A stretch of DNA of 64,000 nt from JAHFTY01 sp964584785 (lineage in GTDB: Bacteria > Acidobacteriota > Terriglobia > 20CM-2-55-15). The stretch is taken from assembly GCA_964584785.1 (NCBI GenBank), contig CAZPBY010000038.1:11275-75274 (forward strand). The letters run 5' to 3'. The position numbers were made by a program, and so were the translations under genes. Shown here piece by piece: positions 41,190-49,562 of the stretch (the stretch's first letter is position 1; every line of letters begins with the position of its first letter). Under the pieces are notes generated by a model that made no database searches, was not told the origin of the DNA, and saw only the letters and a program-made list of their open reading frames with translations.

Positions 41190-41593
41190 GTTTTCTCCAC
41201 GAAGGCGCTGGAAAACCGCGACGCGATCGCTGCGGATGGTTCCAGCCCCTGAACGAAGTGAAACCACTTGAACCCGACGCCGTGTACTTTGAACAAATCG
41301 AGCAGCGGCTGCGATGCGTCTCCATACACAGTCATGAAGTGATTGTCGGCATAGTCCTTGAACAGTTTGTTACGAGCTTCGAGGATATGACTGTTGTGCT
41401 CGATCAGCCCTTCCGGGCCTGTGTACGCCTCATGAACTTCACATTCCTTGCCATCGCTTGTGAGGAACCAGTCATAGCGCAGTGTTCGTGTGTCCTTTTC
41501 TTTCGTGACCTGAATGCACTCCGCCGCTTGTTTTTTGAAGCCCGCCAGTTGTCCCGGTCGAACTGTCAGGTGTGCAAAGACCTCTAGAGCCAT
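41186..41593 (-). CDS. antibiotic-biosynthesis-monooxygenase-like (ABM fold) protein
   Basis: The protein of 135 residues starts at ATG 41593 after a strong AAGGAGGG site. Residues 1-95 fit the ABM ferredoxin-like fold: LEVFAHLTVRPGQLAGFKKQ, then DTRTLRYDWFLTSDGKECE and AYTGPEGLIEHNSHILE. The family includes quinol monooxygenases and haem-degrading enzymes, but many members have no known activity. The C-terminal 40 residues are specific to this protein. It is translationally coupled (ATGA) to the haem-binding protein, which hints at a haem or quinone link. Confidence 0.82.
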   Translation of the reverse strand: MALEVFAHLTVRPGQLAGFKKQAAECIQVTKEKDTRTLRYDWFLTSDGKECEVHEAYTGPEGLIEHNSHILEARNKLFKDYADNHFMTVYGDASQPLLDLFKVHGVGFKWFHFVQGLEPSAAIASRFSSAFVEKT

Positions 41594-41896
41594 AAGCCCT
41601 CCTTCAGACGTGCGATCCCTCGACGATAATGAATTAATCTCTAACGCGCCTGCCCGTCGGCAACTCTCATCACGTGCACGAAAAGGTCCCATTGAGCACA
41701 GCTACCCTCGAGCAAGGATCTTCTTGAGCGACATGCAAGTACGTGAGACCGGCAATCCTGAGAAAACTGCTGCCTCGACAAAATGACCGGGGAGAGCGAG
41801 AAATGCCGAACCCATGCGGACAACGTGGCGCAACGCGACGCCAAATTGATGTGGAGGTAGTGCGCTGAATTTGAGATGTGAGTTATGAGTGAGGTT
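41594..41896. other. 303-bp gap without recognised gene
   Basis: This gap separates the ABM-like gene (which reads away from it on the minus strand) from the end of the luciferase-like gene. I see no convincing ORF, no strong palindrome and no repeat shared with other gaps. The promoter of the three-gene ABM/haem/membrane unit must lie in its left part, near the AT-rich ATAATGAATTAAT at about 41626-41638. Confidence 0.5.
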
Positions 41897-42739
41897 TCAG
41901 AATGCAGGAGGTCCCTGTTCGATTCGCTGCATCAAATCCTTTTCCTTCAACGACCACATTTCTTCGAGCCACCAGGTGGCGCCTGCATTGGCGAGCGACT
42001 TCACGTGGGGTAGAACGGATTCGGGATTCTTCCTGGGTGTGCGGCCTCCGGTAACGATATCGAACGGGTTTGAAGAATTACGGTTCTTCTCGATGAACTC
42101 GCGGATGGCTTCGATGTCCTCCGGCTTCTCCTTCTGGCCGGGTTGGCCCTTGTACTTCTGTACGACCATGCCGTCCCATCGAAGAACTCGATTCATCGAT
42201 TTTGGCTTGGGCCAGACGCCGACGACCCAGGTCAGAATGCGGGGCTTTTGCAGTGGAGGCGGAACCATGGTCATTCCGTCGACATGATAATGTTTGCCGG
42301 TAAAGCTGAACGATTTGCCGCTCCACAAACCATCGACGATCGCAAGACATTCATCCATTAATTCCGCGCGAGTCTTAAGGTCCGTCGGTTCGCCAACCTT
42401 AGAGAACCCTCCGTCATCGGGAGCGGCGCCTAAGCCCGCAGCGAGAATCAGGCGGCCATTGGAAAGGTGATCGAGGGTACCTGTCTCGCGTGCAAGCTTC
42501 CAGGGACGTCGGCGCGGCACCGCTGCAATGAGGGGGCCCAGCCGAACGCGCTTGGTCTTTACGGCGATGGCCGCCAGCATCACCCATGGGTCGAACAACG
42601 CCATCGCCTTGCCGGAGAAGTCCTGTATCGCAATACCATCCGGCACGAATACTCCATTCCAGCCCGCCGCCTCTGCGGCTTGCGCCATCTCGCATTGCGC
42701 CGCCGGTTCTCCAGTTGGAATGACAATCCCGTATTGCAT
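41897..42739 (-). CDS. luciferase-like (LLM class) flavin-dependent oxidoreductase
   Basis: This 280-residue TIM-barrel protein starts MQYGIVIPTGEPAAQCEMAQ. Diagnostic bacterial-luciferase-family stretches are AAGWNGVFVPDG, VRLGPLIAAVPRRRPWKLAR and LDHLSNGRLILAAGLG. The segment SFTGKHYHVDGMTMVPPPLQ is typical of F420- or FMN-dependent members. Cofactor and substrate cannot be decided from sequence alone. It lies 6 bp downstream of the tannase remnant on the same strand, so it may be read from the promoter of the now-broken genes upstream. Confidence 0.88.
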   Translation of the reverse strand: MQYGIVIPTGEPAAQCEMAQAAEAAGWNGVFVPDGIAIQDFSGKAMALFDPWVMLAAIAVKTKRVRLGPLIAAVPRRRPWKLARETGTLDHLSNGRLILAAGLGAAPDDGGFSKVGEPTDLKTRAELMDECLAIVDGLWSGKSFSFTGKHYHVDGMTMVPPPLQKPRILTWVVGVWPKPKSMNRVLRWDGMVVQKYKGQPGQKEKPEDIEAIREFIEKNRNSSNPFDIVTGGRTPRKNPESVLPHVKSLANAGATWWLEEMWSLKEKDLMQRIEQGPPAF

Positions 42740-42745
42740 GTGCTT

Positions 42746-42964
42746 CTACTTGCAAACGAAGTTGGCCGCGTTATCGATGCTGCCGCTGCCCTTGTATGCG
42801 ATTTGCGGGTACGGGCAGAGCGGGCCTGAGCGATCCACCTTTCCGTTGCTGGAGTGAGTTGCCTGGTCCGGCGCCTTGCCCTTTTCCACCCATTGTTCGA
42901 GCGCCGACATTTTGTCGAAACTATTCGGACCTTCACCGCCGCTGAGCAACGACAGACGCATCAT
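42746..42964 (-). pseudogene. tannase/feruloyl-esterase C-terminal remnant (72 codons)
   Basis: The ORF has a good ribosome site (AAGGAG) before tandem ATGs and overlaps the PHP stop (ATGA). After MMRLSLLS, the rest matches the C-terminal end of the tannase/feruloyl esterase family: GGEGPNSFDKMSALEQWVEK, then RSGPLCPYPQIAYKGSGSI and DNAANFVC. Family members are about 500 residues, so more than 400 residues are missing, including the catalytic Ser and Asp. A start codon with a fitting ribosome site joined directly to the C-terminal end suggests an internal deletion. The product is unlikely to be active. Confidence 0.8.
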
Positions 42965-43416
42965 TTTTTATTCTCCTTTATCACAAAAACCGGTTGCGTC
43001 CACGCTTGAAGTCCGTTGCTGTCATCGACGCGGGCGCGGACGTAGCCTTCATCGCCTTTGAAATTGTACGTCGCCGGATTTTCGTTGGCGGTCATGAGCA
43101 CACGGCCGTTTTTCCCGATGAAGCTTGTGCGGTATCGAGGCCTGTCTGCGGGTTGGAGTCCAGCCGGTGGTTTCACCTCCACCTTCAGAGAATCCTTCGC
43201 GGTTTGGATGTCTTTGAGCTCGACGCCTGTCGAGGCGTAGAAATCGCCATTCTCGATACCGGACATGATAGCTTCGCGCGTGATCGCATTCGCGCGAACG
43301 ACGATCCAGGCTCGACCGGGACTTGCATTCTCGCGAGAATTCTTCCCGACAGTTATGCGCATCGTCGCAACTTTGAGGGGTTCGAAATCCGGCCTGCAGT
43401 TATGATGGTCGGATGC
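42961..43416 (-). pseudogene. PHP-domain (CehA/McbA-like) protein, 5'-truncated remnant
   Basis: The frame is open from 43416, after a TGA at 43419-43417, to the stop at 42961. It reads ASDHHNCRPDFEPLKVATM before the only internal ATG (43362), then NASPGRAWIVVRANAITREA, and NGDFYASTGVELKDI. These match the C-terminal third of PHP-domain metal-dependent hydrolases. Family-like sequence upstream of the ATG, with no start codon, shows that the gene has lost its 5' part. The break falls at the first codons of the Hsp70-like gene (ATG 43413), which marks a rearrangement point. Confidence 0.75.
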
Positions 43417-44633
43417 TCAAAGGGTTTGGTGTGGACTTCGGTACGACGAACAGTGCGGTCGCCTGTGCCTGCGAGGGCCGGGTTCAGACGACTCCGGTCC
43501 ATCGCTCCATCCTTTACTTCGAGCCCAGGAAACCGACCGAGGCGGGAAATACTGCCATCGATCGCTACCTAGTCGCCGACGAAAAGGGACGCCTGATGCA
43601 GTCGCTCAAGTCGTTTCTGGCGAGCCGGCGGTTCACCGGCACGAATGTCTATGGCCGCCAATATTCCATCGAGGACTTGCTGGCGATTTTCTTGCGGGAC
43701 CTGCGAAAGACGGCCGAGCAACAGTTCGGAGCGCTCGACGGTCCGATCGTCGTCGGCCGCCCGGTTCGTTATTCCGGCGCTGATAATGACGAAGACAACG
43801 AGTTCGCACTAACCAGGATCCGCGGCGCGCTTGAGAAGGCGGACATCGGTCCGGTTGAGTTCGAGTACGAGCCGGTGGCTGCGGCGTACTTCTATGCGAG
43901 CACCCTCGACCACGACGAACTCATCGTCATCGGCGATTTCGGCGGCGGCACCAGCGATTTCTCGCTGCTGAGAGTCGGTCCGCGCTACCGGCGCATTCTC
44001 GGCACCGAAGGCGTCGCGCTTGCCGGCGACGCGTTCGATTCGCGAATGATTCGTCATGTCGTGTCGCCGATGCTGGGGCTTGGATCCCAGTATCGTTCGC
44101 ACGACAAGGTTCTTCCGATGCCCGTCTGGGTGTATTCCGATCTCGAACGCTGGCATTACCTTTCGCTGCTGAAATCCTCCGCGACCATCAACATGCTGCG
44201 CAGCATCCGCTATCATTCCTTTGAATCCGAAAAACTGAACGCGCTGATTCACGTCGTTGAGAACGACTTGGGTTTTTACCTTCATCGCTCCGTTCAAGCC
44301 GCGAAAACCAAGCTGTCCTCCGAGCACGAGAGCTTGTTTCATTTCATCGACGGCGACGTCCATGTTGAAGCACGAGTCACGCGCGCCGCGTTTGAGGCCT
44401 GGATTGCGGAGGAACTGCAGAGGATTCGCGACTGCGTGGATCGACTGCTATCCACGGCCGGCGTATCCGCATCGGACATCGATCATGTCTTCCTGACCGG
44501 AGGATCGTCTCTTGTTCCCGCGGTCCGGCGGATCTTCGCATCGGTCTTCGGCGAGGCAAAGCTTACCGGCGGCAGCGAGTTTACTTCAGTGGCACAAGGG
44601 CTCGCATTGAAGGCACAAGAGCTATCTACGTAA
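43413..44633 (+). CDS. Hsp70/actin-fold ATPase, YegD-like
   Basis: This 406-residue protein carries the phosphate-1 motif GFGVDFGTTNSAVACA, the connect/phosphate-2 motif VIGDFGGGTSDFSLL (about residues 172-186), and the adenosine motif VFLTGGSSLVPAVR near the C-terminus. EYEPVAAAYFYA is also typical of the DnaK ATPase domain. It ends after the nucleotide-binding domain and has no DnaK-type substrate domain, like E. coli YegD. The role of YegD-like proteins is uncertain. The start lies at the junction with the truncated PHP gene, so its original upstream region may have been replaced. Confidence 0.92.
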   Translation: MLKGFGVDFGTTNSAVACACEGRVQTTPVHRSILYFEPRKPTEAGNTAIDRYLVADEKGRLMQSLKSFLASRRFTGTNVYGRQYSIEDLLAIFLRDLRKTAEQQFGALDGPIVVGRPVRYSGADNDEDNEFALTRIRGALEKADIGPVEFEYEPVAAAYFYASTLDHDELIVIGDFGGGTSDFSLLRVGPRYRRILGTEGVALAGDAFDSRMIRHVVSPMLGLGSQYRSHDKVLPMPVWVYSDLERWHYLSLLKSSATINMLRSIRYHSFESEKLNALIHVVENDLGFYLHRSVQAAKTKLSSEHESLFHFIDGDVHVEARVTRAAFEAWIAEELQRIRDCVDRLLSTAGVSASDIDHVFLTGGSSLVPAVRRIFASVFGEAKLTGGSEFTSVAQGLALKAQELST

Positions 44634-44653
44634 GTACTGTCACCTCGACGGCG

Positions 44654-44682
44654 TTGAAGTGAAGACATCGGGGTGCTAGGCT
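44654..44682 (+). promoter_or_regulatory. weak candidate promoter of the propeller/Kelch/cytochrome gene
   Basis: TTGAAG (44654-44659) and TAGGCT (44677-44682) are separated by 17 bases. The ATG at 44739 follows a leader of about 50 bases with a strong AGGAGG site. The -10 match is modest. Confidence 0.3.
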
Positions 44683-44738
44683 GGCGCGGCAAAACACCTA
44701 CACTTTACGAACTAGAATCGGTTACAGGAGGTAATTCC

Positions 44739-47700
44739 ATGCCATCCGCGTTTCGCCGTCTTTTCCCGCGCTCCAACGATCTTTTGGACGCGTGTCTGGT
44801 TGTTGGTCTGCTGTTATCGTTGCTGGTTTTGCCCGGCGCGAATTCCCCTGTTGTCACAGCAAAAGAACTCCCTGCGTCGTTAGTGTTGCCGACGCAGTCG
44901 AGTACGATTGCGCTCGCCGGAAACGGCAACATGTTGGTGTCGGTCAATCCGGACGCGAATTCCGTCAGTGTCTTTCTGCTCGTGCCTCCCGGAATCCGAA
45001 AGCAGTTTGAGATTCCCGTTGGTCGTGACCCCAGCAGCATCGCAACGGATCCGAGAAACCAAACAGCGTATGTTGCAAATGCATTTGACGGGACCATATC
45101 GATACTCAACATCCCATCCAAACACGTCCATGGAACGTTGAACGTCGGTGTCGAGCCCCGAGCGGTGGTGCTTTCACCGAATGGCACTCGACTGTACGTG
45201 GCGAATTCGGCTTCCGACACTCTCAGTGTGATCGATACCGCGAAGGAACGCGTCCTCACGACCATTGATTTAAGCCCTTTCGGGACGGCGCCCCGTTCGA
45301 TTGCAGTCACCAACAATGGCAACAAGAGTGATGACGACGAAACGGTTTATGTTGGGATGTTCTTCTCGCAGCTTCGAGCGGGCAAGACTGCCGTTCAGGA
45401 GGGACAGGACGACCAGCGGGAAGGCCGCGTTGTTGCCATTGATGCCGCAACCAACACACCCTTGGGGAGCACGAACCCGGTGCTGCTTGGTCCGATGGCG
45501 AATACCGGCTTCAACGCGAACGGGCGTTTGGCGCCGGGCCCCGGGCTGGTTCCGAACGTGGCATCGACCAACCCTCAGACCTTCACGACTCCGACTGGCG
45601 CGTTTCCGAACCAGCTGATGTCGATCGCGATTCATCCCCGCCTCTCGAAGGCATACGTGATCAGCACGGGCGCGTCGCCGAACGGCCCGTTGCGTTTCAA
45701 TTCGATGAATCAGGGTCTGATTTCGGTGTTCGATACATTGACCCGTTCCGAGCTAACGGCCGCGCAGACCGACCCGAGCGTTCGCAGGACGGCTCCGCTC
45801 AACATGAATCAGGGAGTCAATCTGGCGACGACTCCGGCGCCGCGATTTTTTGCGACGAATCCTGTAGCGATGGCGTGGCGTCCCGATGGTTCGGACGCGT
45901 GGGTAGCGATCCAGAACTCGGACGCCGTTTACCGCGTGACCGTCGATAATGGGGGAATTCCCACGGTCGGCGCCCCGCTCGTCGCAGGACCCTCCGAGAT
46001 CGTGCGGGTTGACCTGCAAGCGGTGACTGGAGATCAGATTCCGGGAAAGGCGCCTCGTGGCCTGGTGATTGATCCCTCGGGTGAGCGCATGTATGTGTCG
46101 AACTTCGTCAGCCGATCGGTATCCGTCGTCGATATTTCCAATCCGACGGCTCCGAAGATCGTGGACACCGCGCGTTCAACGGCTGTTCCTGAAACCGGCA
46201 CGCCTGAAGCAACAGCCCTGCTTGGCGCTGAGTTTTTCTACACCGGACGTGACCGGATGTCGCTCGATTCCTGGGGCGGATGCATCACGTGCCATCCAAA
46301 CGGTCTCGCCGACGGGGTCACCTGGATGTTCGATGCGGGTCCGCGGCAGACGATCCCGCTCGACGGCATGTTCAGCAAGAACGGTCCGCACGATCAGCGC
46401 ATCCTCAACTGGAGCGCTGTCCGCGACGAGAACCAGGATTTCGAGCTCAACACACGCGGCGTGTTCGGAGGGCGCGGCTTGATTGACGACGACCGTCTCT
46501 TCCTCGCCGTAGGAGGGGCCGATGGTGTGGACAGCTCCGCCATCGAACAGTTTCACAATTTCACCGGCGCTGTGACAGGAACCAATGACCTCGCCGGGAA
46601 CGCCGCACTGCCTGCGCTTCTCGGCGCGCGGCGCGATTTTGCGATGGCCACGACCGACAACGATCGCATTTACATCCTCGGCGGTCGCGAAGGCACCGGT
46701 CAGGGCAACCTGATAACAGGAGCCAACGCGGTGCTCGAGTTCGATCCGCGAACCAACGCCCTGACACCAAAGGCTACGATTGGTTTCACACCGCGACACT
46801 CTTTCGGGGCCGCTGCAGTGCGCACGGCTTTGGGCACGCGAATTTATGCGTTCGGCGGATACTCTGCTACATCGCCCACCGCCCCACCGGTGGGGACCGT
46901 GGAAGAATACAACCCTTCGACAAATACATGGCGGGCTGTCGCGTCCTTAGCTTTTCCGGTCGCTCAGTTCGGGATTACGGTCGCCGGTGGAGTGAATGCG
47001 GCTGAGCCATTTCAGCTCATCCATGTCGTGGCTGGAAACGCTTCATCCGAAGGTGCGCCATCACCGGTCAGCTTAGGGCAGCGCTTCCAAGCGGACCCGT
47101 CGGGTGCGGGAAGCTGGTTGCTCTTCACTCTGCCAATAACTCCGCGCCGCAATCTCGGTGCGGCGACTGTTTTTAGGGGAGTCGCTTCGCGGGTGTTTGT
47201 TATCGGCGGCCAGGATCCGTCGGGCACAGTCGTGACGTCGGTGGACGAGTACCTGGCGCAAAGTTTGGCGTTCGTGGGAAGTCCGCACACGCCGTTGCCG
47301 GCACCGCGCGCGAAATTTGGAATCGGGAGCACGCTAACCTCCAACCAGATTTATGTGATGGGTGGAATCGACGGCAGTGGAGCGGATCAGACTTCGATAC
47401 TGGAGCTCACCGTTCCGACCAACGGACCGACTCCAGGTCCAGCCGGTACGCCGAGCGGCGCCTGGGTCACGCGCGGCAACCTGGCAAGCGCCCGGCAGGG
47501 CCTGCAGGTTTCGAGTCCTCCCGGTGTGAACAACTTCCTGCCCGCTCGCAGCAGTGGACGCGATGCGCGCCAGGATGCGATTGCCACCTGGATCGAAACC
47601 GCTGTCCGCTCGAGTCGCGCGCCCCTGACAGCCACGGACACAGGTGTCCAGGCAGGACGCGCATTGTTCGGTCAGACCGGTCTTGTCGTGGCCGGCTTCA

Positions 47701-48131
47701 GCTGTGCGACGTGTCACGGCGGAGCCAAATGGACAAGATCCACAGTCGACTACGCGCCACCTCCGGCTCCGACGGCTATTATCGGAGCGGAATTGCGCGT
47801 GACCGCCACACAACCCAGCGTGCTCTTTAACGTGGGCACGTTTACACTCAGCGGCGGCCGGGAAAACGAAATTCGATCCAATCTTGCGGACATCGGTCAG
47901 GCGGTTGCCCCGCTGGGCGCGAATGGCTTCAACATTCCGTCGCTGTTGAGCGCTCATGAAACCGCGCCGTATTTCTACAGCGGCCTCGCTCGAACGCTCG
48001 AAGAGGTGCTGAACGGATCGCAGGATACCTTCGGAGGTGTACGCCACCATTTTGTGACTAATCCGGCGGATCGCGCGCATCTGAGCGCTTTCATCAGGTC
48101 GATCGATCAAACAACACCGACCTTCCCGTAA
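44739..48131 (+). CDS. secreted YVTN beta-propeller / Kelch-repeat / di-haem-motif protein
   Basis: I start at ATG 44739 after AGGAGGTAATTCC, which gives 1,130 residues and a hydrophobic export signal (VVGLLLSLLVLPGANS). Residues about 45-500 are a YVTN-type propeller (QTAYVANAFDGTISILNIPS and ERMYVSNFVSRSVSVVDIS). The first haem motif CITCH is at residues 515-519 and is followed by a region like di-haem cytochrome c peroxidases (FSKNGPHDQRILNWSAVRDE). Residues about 640-930 hold Kelch repeats (TRIYAFGGYS, RVFVIGGQDPSG, QIYVMGGIDGSG). The second haem motif CATCH is at 989-993. It is probably a periplasmic redox enzyme or electron carrier with two propellers; the substrate is unknown. Confidence 0.88.
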   Translation: MPSAFRRLFPRSNDLLDACLVVGLLLSLLVLPGANSPVVTAKELPASLVLPTQSSTIALAGNGNMLVSVNPDANSVSVFLLVPPGIRKQFEIPVGRDPSSIATDPRNQTAYVANAFDGTISILNIPSKHVHGTLNVGVEPRAVVLSPNGTRLYVANSASDTLSVIDTAKERVLTTIDLSPFGTAPRSIAVTNNGNKSDDDETVYVGMFFSQLRAGKTAVQEGQDDQREGRVVAIDAATNTPLGSTNPVLLGPMANTGFNANGRLAPGPGLVPNVASTNPQTFTTPTGAFPNQLMSIAIHPRLSKAYVISTGASPNGPLRFNSMNQGLISVFDTLTRSELTAAQTDPSVRRTAPLNMNQGVNLATTPAPRFFATNPVAMAWRPDGSDAWVAIQNSDAVYRVTVDNGGIPTVGAPLVAGPSEIVRVDLQAVTGDQIPGKAPRGLVIDPSGERMYVSNFVSRSVSVVDISNPTAPKIVDTARSTAVPETGTPEATALLGAEFFYTGRDRMSLDSWGGCITCHPNGLADGVTWMFDAGPRQTIPLDGMFSKNGPHDQRILNWSAVRDENQDFELNTRGVFGGRGLIDDDRLFLAVGGADGVDSSAIEQFHNFTGAVTGTNDLAGNAALPALLGARRDFAMATTDNDRIYILGGREGTGQGNLITGANAVLEFDPRTNALTPKATIGFTPRHSFGAAAVRTALGTRIYAFGGYSATSPTAPPVGTVEEYNPSTNTWRAVASLAFPVAQFGITVAGGVNAAEPFQLIHVVAGNASSEGAPSPVSLGQRFQADPSGAGSWLLFTLPITPRRNLGAATVFRGVASRVFVIGGQDPSGTVVTSVDEYLAQSLAFVGSPHTPLPAPRAKFGIGSTLTSNQIYVMGGIDGSGADQTSILELTVPTNGPTPGPAGTPSGAWVTRGNLASARQGLQVSSPPGVNNFLPARSSGRDARQDAIATWIETAVRSSRAPLTATDTGVQAGRALFGQTGLVVAGFSCATCHGGAKWTRSTVDYAPPPAPTAIIGAELRVTATQPSVLFNVGTFTLSGGRENEIRSNLADIGQAVAPLGANGFNIPSLLSAHETAPYFYSGLARTLEEVLNGSQDTFGGVRHHFVTNPADRAHLSAFIRSIDQTTPTFP

Positions 48132-48156
48132 GGCAGGTGAATCCGACATTGGAGGT

Positions 48157-48226
48157 CCTCTGCGGCCTCTGTGGCTCTGCGGTGAAATGATTTTGATTCA
48201 CCACAGAGACACAGAGTTCGCAGAGG
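48157..48226. repeat. imperfect palindrome between convergent genes
   Basis: The arm 48157-48187 (beginning CCTCTGCGGCCTCTGTGG) and the arm 48196-48226 (ending ACAGAGTTCGCAGAGG) pair with a few mismatches around a short loop. It sits between the convergent propeller/Kelch gene (stop 48131) and M28 gene (stop 48238), so it could serve as a two-way terminator. The CACAGAG-type sequence differs from the other palindromes in this window. Confidence 0.65.
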
Positions 48227-48237
48227 ATCGAATCGGG

Positions 48238-49482
48238 TTATTTCTTCAGCCTGGCTCCTGCCAACTGGCCGATGGCAGCCAGCGTGGTTTGGGCGGCATT
48301 CAATCCGAGACGAAAATCCTTGTCGTAGTAGGTCGTGAAAACGTCCGTCGGTTGATGATGTTGCGGGTCCCAGCCCGCGCCGATCTGCGCGCCTCGCTCA
48401 TTTTCACGCAAGCTGATCGTGGCGACGAGGTCTTTGAACGGGTCCGAGTCGGTGTTCGTCATGTGACTGCCGACCGCCGCCGGATAGTCGGTGGCGTACC
48501 TTTCGTTCGCGGCCTCGAAAGCCCAGGCCAGAGTTTCGGAAGACGCTGCGATTTTCGAATTCACCTGGAACTCGATATTGACGTCGGCCTCGGGACGCTG
48601 CTCGCGGCTCATCGTGCCGTCGGCGCGAGGCATGCCGTGGTCGAACATCATCATGTCATGCTGGACCATGCCGAGCCATTTCGGTTCCGGATATTGTCCC
48701 GATCCCGGAGGATTTTCCTTACCCTGCAAGCCCTGTCGTTGATCGACGTATGCGCGCGCCCCGTTAAGTCCGGTTTCCTCGTTGTTCCAAAGGATGAATC
48801 GAATGGATCGATCCGTCTCGACATCGGGACTGCTGAAGACGCGAGCCAATTCCATGACGACGGCCGATCCCGAAGCGTCATCATTTGTGGCCTCGCCCCA
48901 GCCGATACCGTCCATATGCCCGCCGACGATATACATCTCGTCCGGATGCGTTTTGCCGATTTTCGTGCAATACACCTCTTCGCGACGTCCCGGCTGCGAG
49001 GGCTCCATGTTCAGTTCACGCAATCGCTGATCCGGTTGTTTGTTGGGATCGTTGTTCACACCTTCCGGAATGCGATTGCCGCGGATGCGGGCGCCGCTCG
49101 GACCGAAAGGACTCGGACCGCGCTGACCTCCACCGCCTCCACCACCACCACCCGCTCCAGCGTTTGGGTTCGGCGGCGGCGGATTGTATTCATAAATGAT
49201 TCGAGCGGTGTTCGTGCAGCCGTAGCTTTTGAGTTGGGCTTCAATCCAGTCGATCGCCTTCCGATTGCGTTCGGTTCCCTGGCGTCTGTCGCCGAACTGG
49301 GTCAGCCCTTTGATCGTGGCTTTGTATTTTTCCAACTCCAGGCGGTCGACCATGATCTTGATCGGATCGTCGGGTCCCGGCAGAGACGGAGCCGCCGCGC
49401 CGCGTTGCTGCGCAAAGGTTGGTGTTATTCCAGCGAGACACACAAGAGCGGTGATGATGAATGCATTCCAGCGCACGTCCAT
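48238..49482 (-). CDS. secreted M28-family zinc aminopeptidase-like peptidase
   Basis: The start at ATG 49482 follows GGAGGAAA (414 residues; longer readings only extend into upstream DNA). A signal peptide ends at TPTFAQQ. The zinc ligands are visible: His and Asp in VGGHMDGIGWGEATNDDASG, Glu in LWNNEETGLNGARAY (catalytic and metal), Asp in TNTDSDPF and His in DPQHHQPTD. A proline/glycine-rich insertion (about residues 103-125) interrupts the region before the catalytic core. It should remove N-terminal residues from peptides in the periplasm or outside. It stands alone. Confidence 0.92.
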   Translation of the reverse strand: MDVRWNAFIITALVCLAGITPTFAQQRGAAAPSLPGPDDPIKIMVDRLELEKYKATIKGLTQFGDRRQGTERNRKAIDWIEAQLKSYGCTNTARIIYEYNPPPPNPNAGAGGGGGGGGGQRGPSPFGPSGARIRGNRIPEGVNNDPNKQPDQRLRELNMEPSQPGRREEVYCTKIGKTHPDEMYIVGGHMDGIGWGEATNDDASGSAVVMELARVFSSPDVETDRSIRFILWNNEETGLNGARAYVDQRQGLQGKENPPGSGQYPEPKWLGMVQHDMMMFDHGMPRADGTMSREQRPEADVNIEFQVNSKIAASSETLAWAFEAANERYATDYPAAVGSHMTNTDSDPFKDLVATISLRENERGAQIGAGWDPQHHQPTDVFTTYYDKDFRLGLNAAQTTLAAIGQLAGARLKK

Positions 49483-49562
49483 TTTCCTCCGCGCACAATA
49501 TAAAGCGATTTGCTTCAGATTTCGAATCCGTTGCCTGCAGCGATTCGCCTGCACGCGAACTT

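Noticed and set aside
41641..41844. 67-codon minus-strand ORF in the gap before the ABM-like gene
   Set aside because: No ribosome site, no domain and Ser/Arg-rich composition; likely a chance frame.
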